The position numbers and the translations under genes were made by a program. 64,000 bases of DNA, from positions 16,130-80,129 of the forward strand of contig DYID01000020.1 of assembly GCA_020723805.1 (NCBI GenBank), written 5' to 3'. Of the stretch, positions 62,751 to 64,000 are shown one piece after another (the stretch's first letter is position 1; each line of letters starts with the position of its first letter). The stretch is from Anaerolinea sp. Lineage in GTDB: Bacteria > Chloroflexota > Anaerolineae > Anaerolineales > Villigracilaceae. Under the pieces are notes generated by a model, which saw nothing but the letters and a program-made list of their open reading frames with translations, did not search any database and was not told where the DNA came from.

Positions 62751-63590
62751 TTATTTTATGTCGCTGTACTTTGGAATCTTGCCCGCTCGCCCATTGTCAA
62801 TTATCGCCTGAAGCGTTTCGTCATCCTGTGGCATCCAAACAGTTTGTTTGTCCCAGCCATCGTAGTTTTCAAAAAAGACGCGAAAAGCACGTGCGTTCTT
62901 TTTTTCCATTCCGCAATGCTTGTCGTAAAACTCATACGTTCCCGCCCATTTTTTCAAGTCGGCTGTTCTATTGGGCGGTTCTCCCCGTCGCCTTTTTTGT
63001 GTTTTCACTGGCTTTGACGGCGTGTCAACTTTGACGCCGTACTGTTCCCCCAGGTGTTTCTTGTATCCCTCGATGTCGCTGCGCGTCTCTATCCAATCGT
63101 TCGATAGCGCCGTCAACAAGTCAATGACTGGCAGAGTCATGCCGCTCTCATGACTGATTGTCACCTTCAAGCGTTCGCCAACTTCCAGCCATTCGATTTT
63201 CAGCATATTGTAAAGGTCATAAAACCTAGTGCGCTCACCTTCCGGGACTCTTTGAATCCTGTATATGTTTACCATAACGTCAATTTTGTTTCCGCTTACA
63301 TTCGACGGATAAAACACCGTGAATTTCGGAAACTCTTTGTAATTTACTTCCTGCTGCGTGTACGTCAGTGACGCGCGAAATTGCTTCGCTAGGTTTTCCT
63401 TTAGGTTTTCTATGTTTTCAATAACGTCAATATCGTCAAGTTCGTTTACGTTCGTCCCCACCTGCAGCCATTTCTCCGGGGCGTCAGGAAACGGAAACGG
63501 AAACTCTTTGAGATTTGTTTCCTGTCCGTACTTCTTCAGCCATGCGCGAAATTGCTCCGCTGTTGTCTTGTTCAAATACAGTGTAATCAT
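62751..63590 (-). CDS. Unknown element protein (279 aa)
   Basis: Not recognised. 279 residues, no signal peptide or membrane span. N-terminal part MITLYLNKTTAEQFRAWLKKYGQ shares a short theme (AEQFRAWL and AKQFRASLTYTQQEVNYKEFP) with the following segment, so a small internal duplication (about residues 8-30 and 70-92) is likely: both copies continue with ...N-x-KEFP. A basic linker QKRRRGEPP is near residue 205. GGAG 6 nt before ATG 63590 fixes the start; an upstream in-frame start at 63629 is less likely. Confidence 0.72.
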   Translation of the reverse strand: MITLYLNKTTAEQFRAWLKKYGQETNLKEFPFPFPDAPEKWLQVGTNVNELDDIDVIENIENLKENLAKQFRASLTYTQQEVNYKEFPKFTVFYPSNVSGNKIDVMVNIYRIQRVPEGERTRFYDLYNMLKIEWLEVGERLKVTISHESGMTLPVIDLLTALSNDWIETRSDIEGYKKHLGEQYGVKVDTPSKPVKTQKRRRGEPPNRTADLKKWAGTYEFYDKHCGMEKKNARAFRVFFENYDGWDKQTVWMPQDDETLQAIIDNGRAGKIPKYSDIK

Positions 63591-63761
63591 GCACATCTCC
63601 AATTGCCCCCGGTGTGCTACAATTGCCACACCGAAGCGGGCGGTTCGTTTCGGTCGCAGCCCTGGGCGCTTGCACGCCGCAGGGCGCTTTTTTACTATTT
63701 TACCAAGCCCCAGGTCGGTTGTACGCCTTCCTGGGGCTTCCAGGGCTGTTTTTGTCCCCGG

Positions 63762-63959
63762 TCAGGGCGTGGACAGTTTCGCCCGTTCCCGCTGTGCATA
63801 TTTTTTATGGGTGGGTGAGCAGTAGCGGGCGTTATAACTGCGGCTGGTAAAGGGCTGCCCGCAGTATTGGCATGTCCAGGTGTAGGTTTTTACTGCTCTG
63901 GCGGGTCGAGGTGACTCGTCGGCGCGACTACTTCCTGTTGCGTTGTGAAGTGTTCGCAC
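63762..63959 (-). CDS. Small zinc-ribbon protein
   Basis: The conserved part is CQYCGQPFTSRSYNARYCSPTHKKYAQRERAK, with three cysteines and one histidine arranged as in small zinc-binding proteins of phages and plasmids. The start is uncertain: no ATG is in frame; GTG 63959 is used, but the upstream 20-odd codons overlap another reading frame, so the true start may be later and non-standard. Confidence 0.5.
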   Translation of the reverse strand: MRTLHNATGSSRADESPRPARAVKTYTWTCQYCGQPFTSRSYNARYCSPTHKKYAQRERAKLSTP

Positions 63960-64000
63960 AGGTCGCCGCCAATCCACACCTTGCCCTCTTTCAAGCACGA
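63890..64000 (-). CDS. C-terminal fragment of an unknown element protein
   Basis: Frame open to the window edge; visible end CLKEGKVWIGGDLCEHF...SHLDPPEQ. No function can be given. It overlaps the start region of the zinc-ribbon gene. Confidence 0.45.
   Translation of the reverse strand, partial: SCLKEGKVWIGGDLCEHFTTQQEVVAPTSHLDPPEQ

Larger units (their letters stand above)
59105..64000 (-). mobile_element. Part of an integrated phage/plasmid-like element (replication module)
   Basis: Beyond the tRNA all genes run on the minus strand and comprise a Toprim primase, a P4-type primase-helicase and several unknown proteins, with base composition and small-gene density unlike the rest of the window. 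The element runs off the right edge; no integrase, portal or other structural gene is seen, so its type (satellite phage, prophage or plasmid) cannot be settled. Its boundary near 59105 is inferred. 59102-59355 holds no gene I can support. Confidence 0.72.

Overview
The window looks like a chromosomal segment of a moderately GC-rich bacterium of the Chloroflexota, probably class Anaerolineae. That is an inference from gene content: a giant multi-GAF histidine kinase, an FMN-riboswitch-controlled RibXYZ-type riboflavin ABC transporter, a TPP-riboswitch thiamine uptake operon, the TGS/uridine-kinase type nucleoside kinase, and many short dispersed repeats. No rRNA gene is present to confirm it.

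Layout. 1-6574: 3' part of a huge sensor kinase, its response regulator and an alpha/beta hydrolase-fold protein. 6610-11834: TPP riboswitch followed by thiN and a thiamine ABC transporter (thiBPQ), then a DUF402 gene. 11878-13506: small membrane proteins. 13783-18812: fmt, then an oxidative-stress cluster made of a selenocysteine peroxiredoxin (UGA read through, with a SECIS hairpin), oxyR, a four-part OxyR operator and katG. 18917-22306: glpK and glpD for glycerol catabolism. 22331-28178: a co-directional run of a membrane glycosyltransferase, a phosphatase, a ketopantoate-reductase-like enzyme, a GT-C glycosyltransferase and a nucleoside kinase. 28358-30886: a HEPN/MNT pair and two metal transporters. 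30974-34052: a degenerate Zn-ribbon methylase-like protein and an AT-rich PLD-nuclease/winged-helix gene, the best candidate for an unusual defence or restriction unit. 34195-38447: deacetylase, ino1, a GAF kinase and a DUF4870 protein. 38543-43056: a valine T-box leader, an epimerase gene, a DinB-like remnant riddled with palindromes, and valS. 43171-45158: an ECF sigma factor with a membrane partner. 45222-47434: thrS with a threonine T-box. 47451-54276: xpt, maf, a PBP2-like transpeptidase, rsgA, holB, a REP-associated transposase with its palindromes, and a DUF2277 gene. 54313-57258: ribXYZ with an FMN riboswitch. 57298-58812: an M32 carboxypeptidase. 59029-59101: tRNA-Ile2(CAU). From about 59105 to the end: replication genes of an integrated element (Zn-finger/Toprim primase, P4-type helicase, small unknown genes, an iteron-like origin candidate).

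The most unusual signal is not a gene. Tandem repeats with a fixed 7-nt period (units such as ATTACCA, CAGTGAT, AATCGAA, CTTTCTA, TTCGACN) occur at about a dozen loci. They fill whole intergenic gaps, sit inside both T-box leaders between stem I and the antiterminator, and lie in frame inside coding regions, most strikingly as a 7-residue repeat in glycerol kinase. Three further dispersed repeat families (palindromes around GCGAGATGAATCTCGC, CTCACCCC/CTCTCCC hairpins, and CACAGAG-type semi-palindromes) are mixed in, and the thrS leader carries three of the families at once. Several genes appear to be transcribed from a -10 box lying 6-9 nt before the start codon, which suggests leaderless mRNAs.
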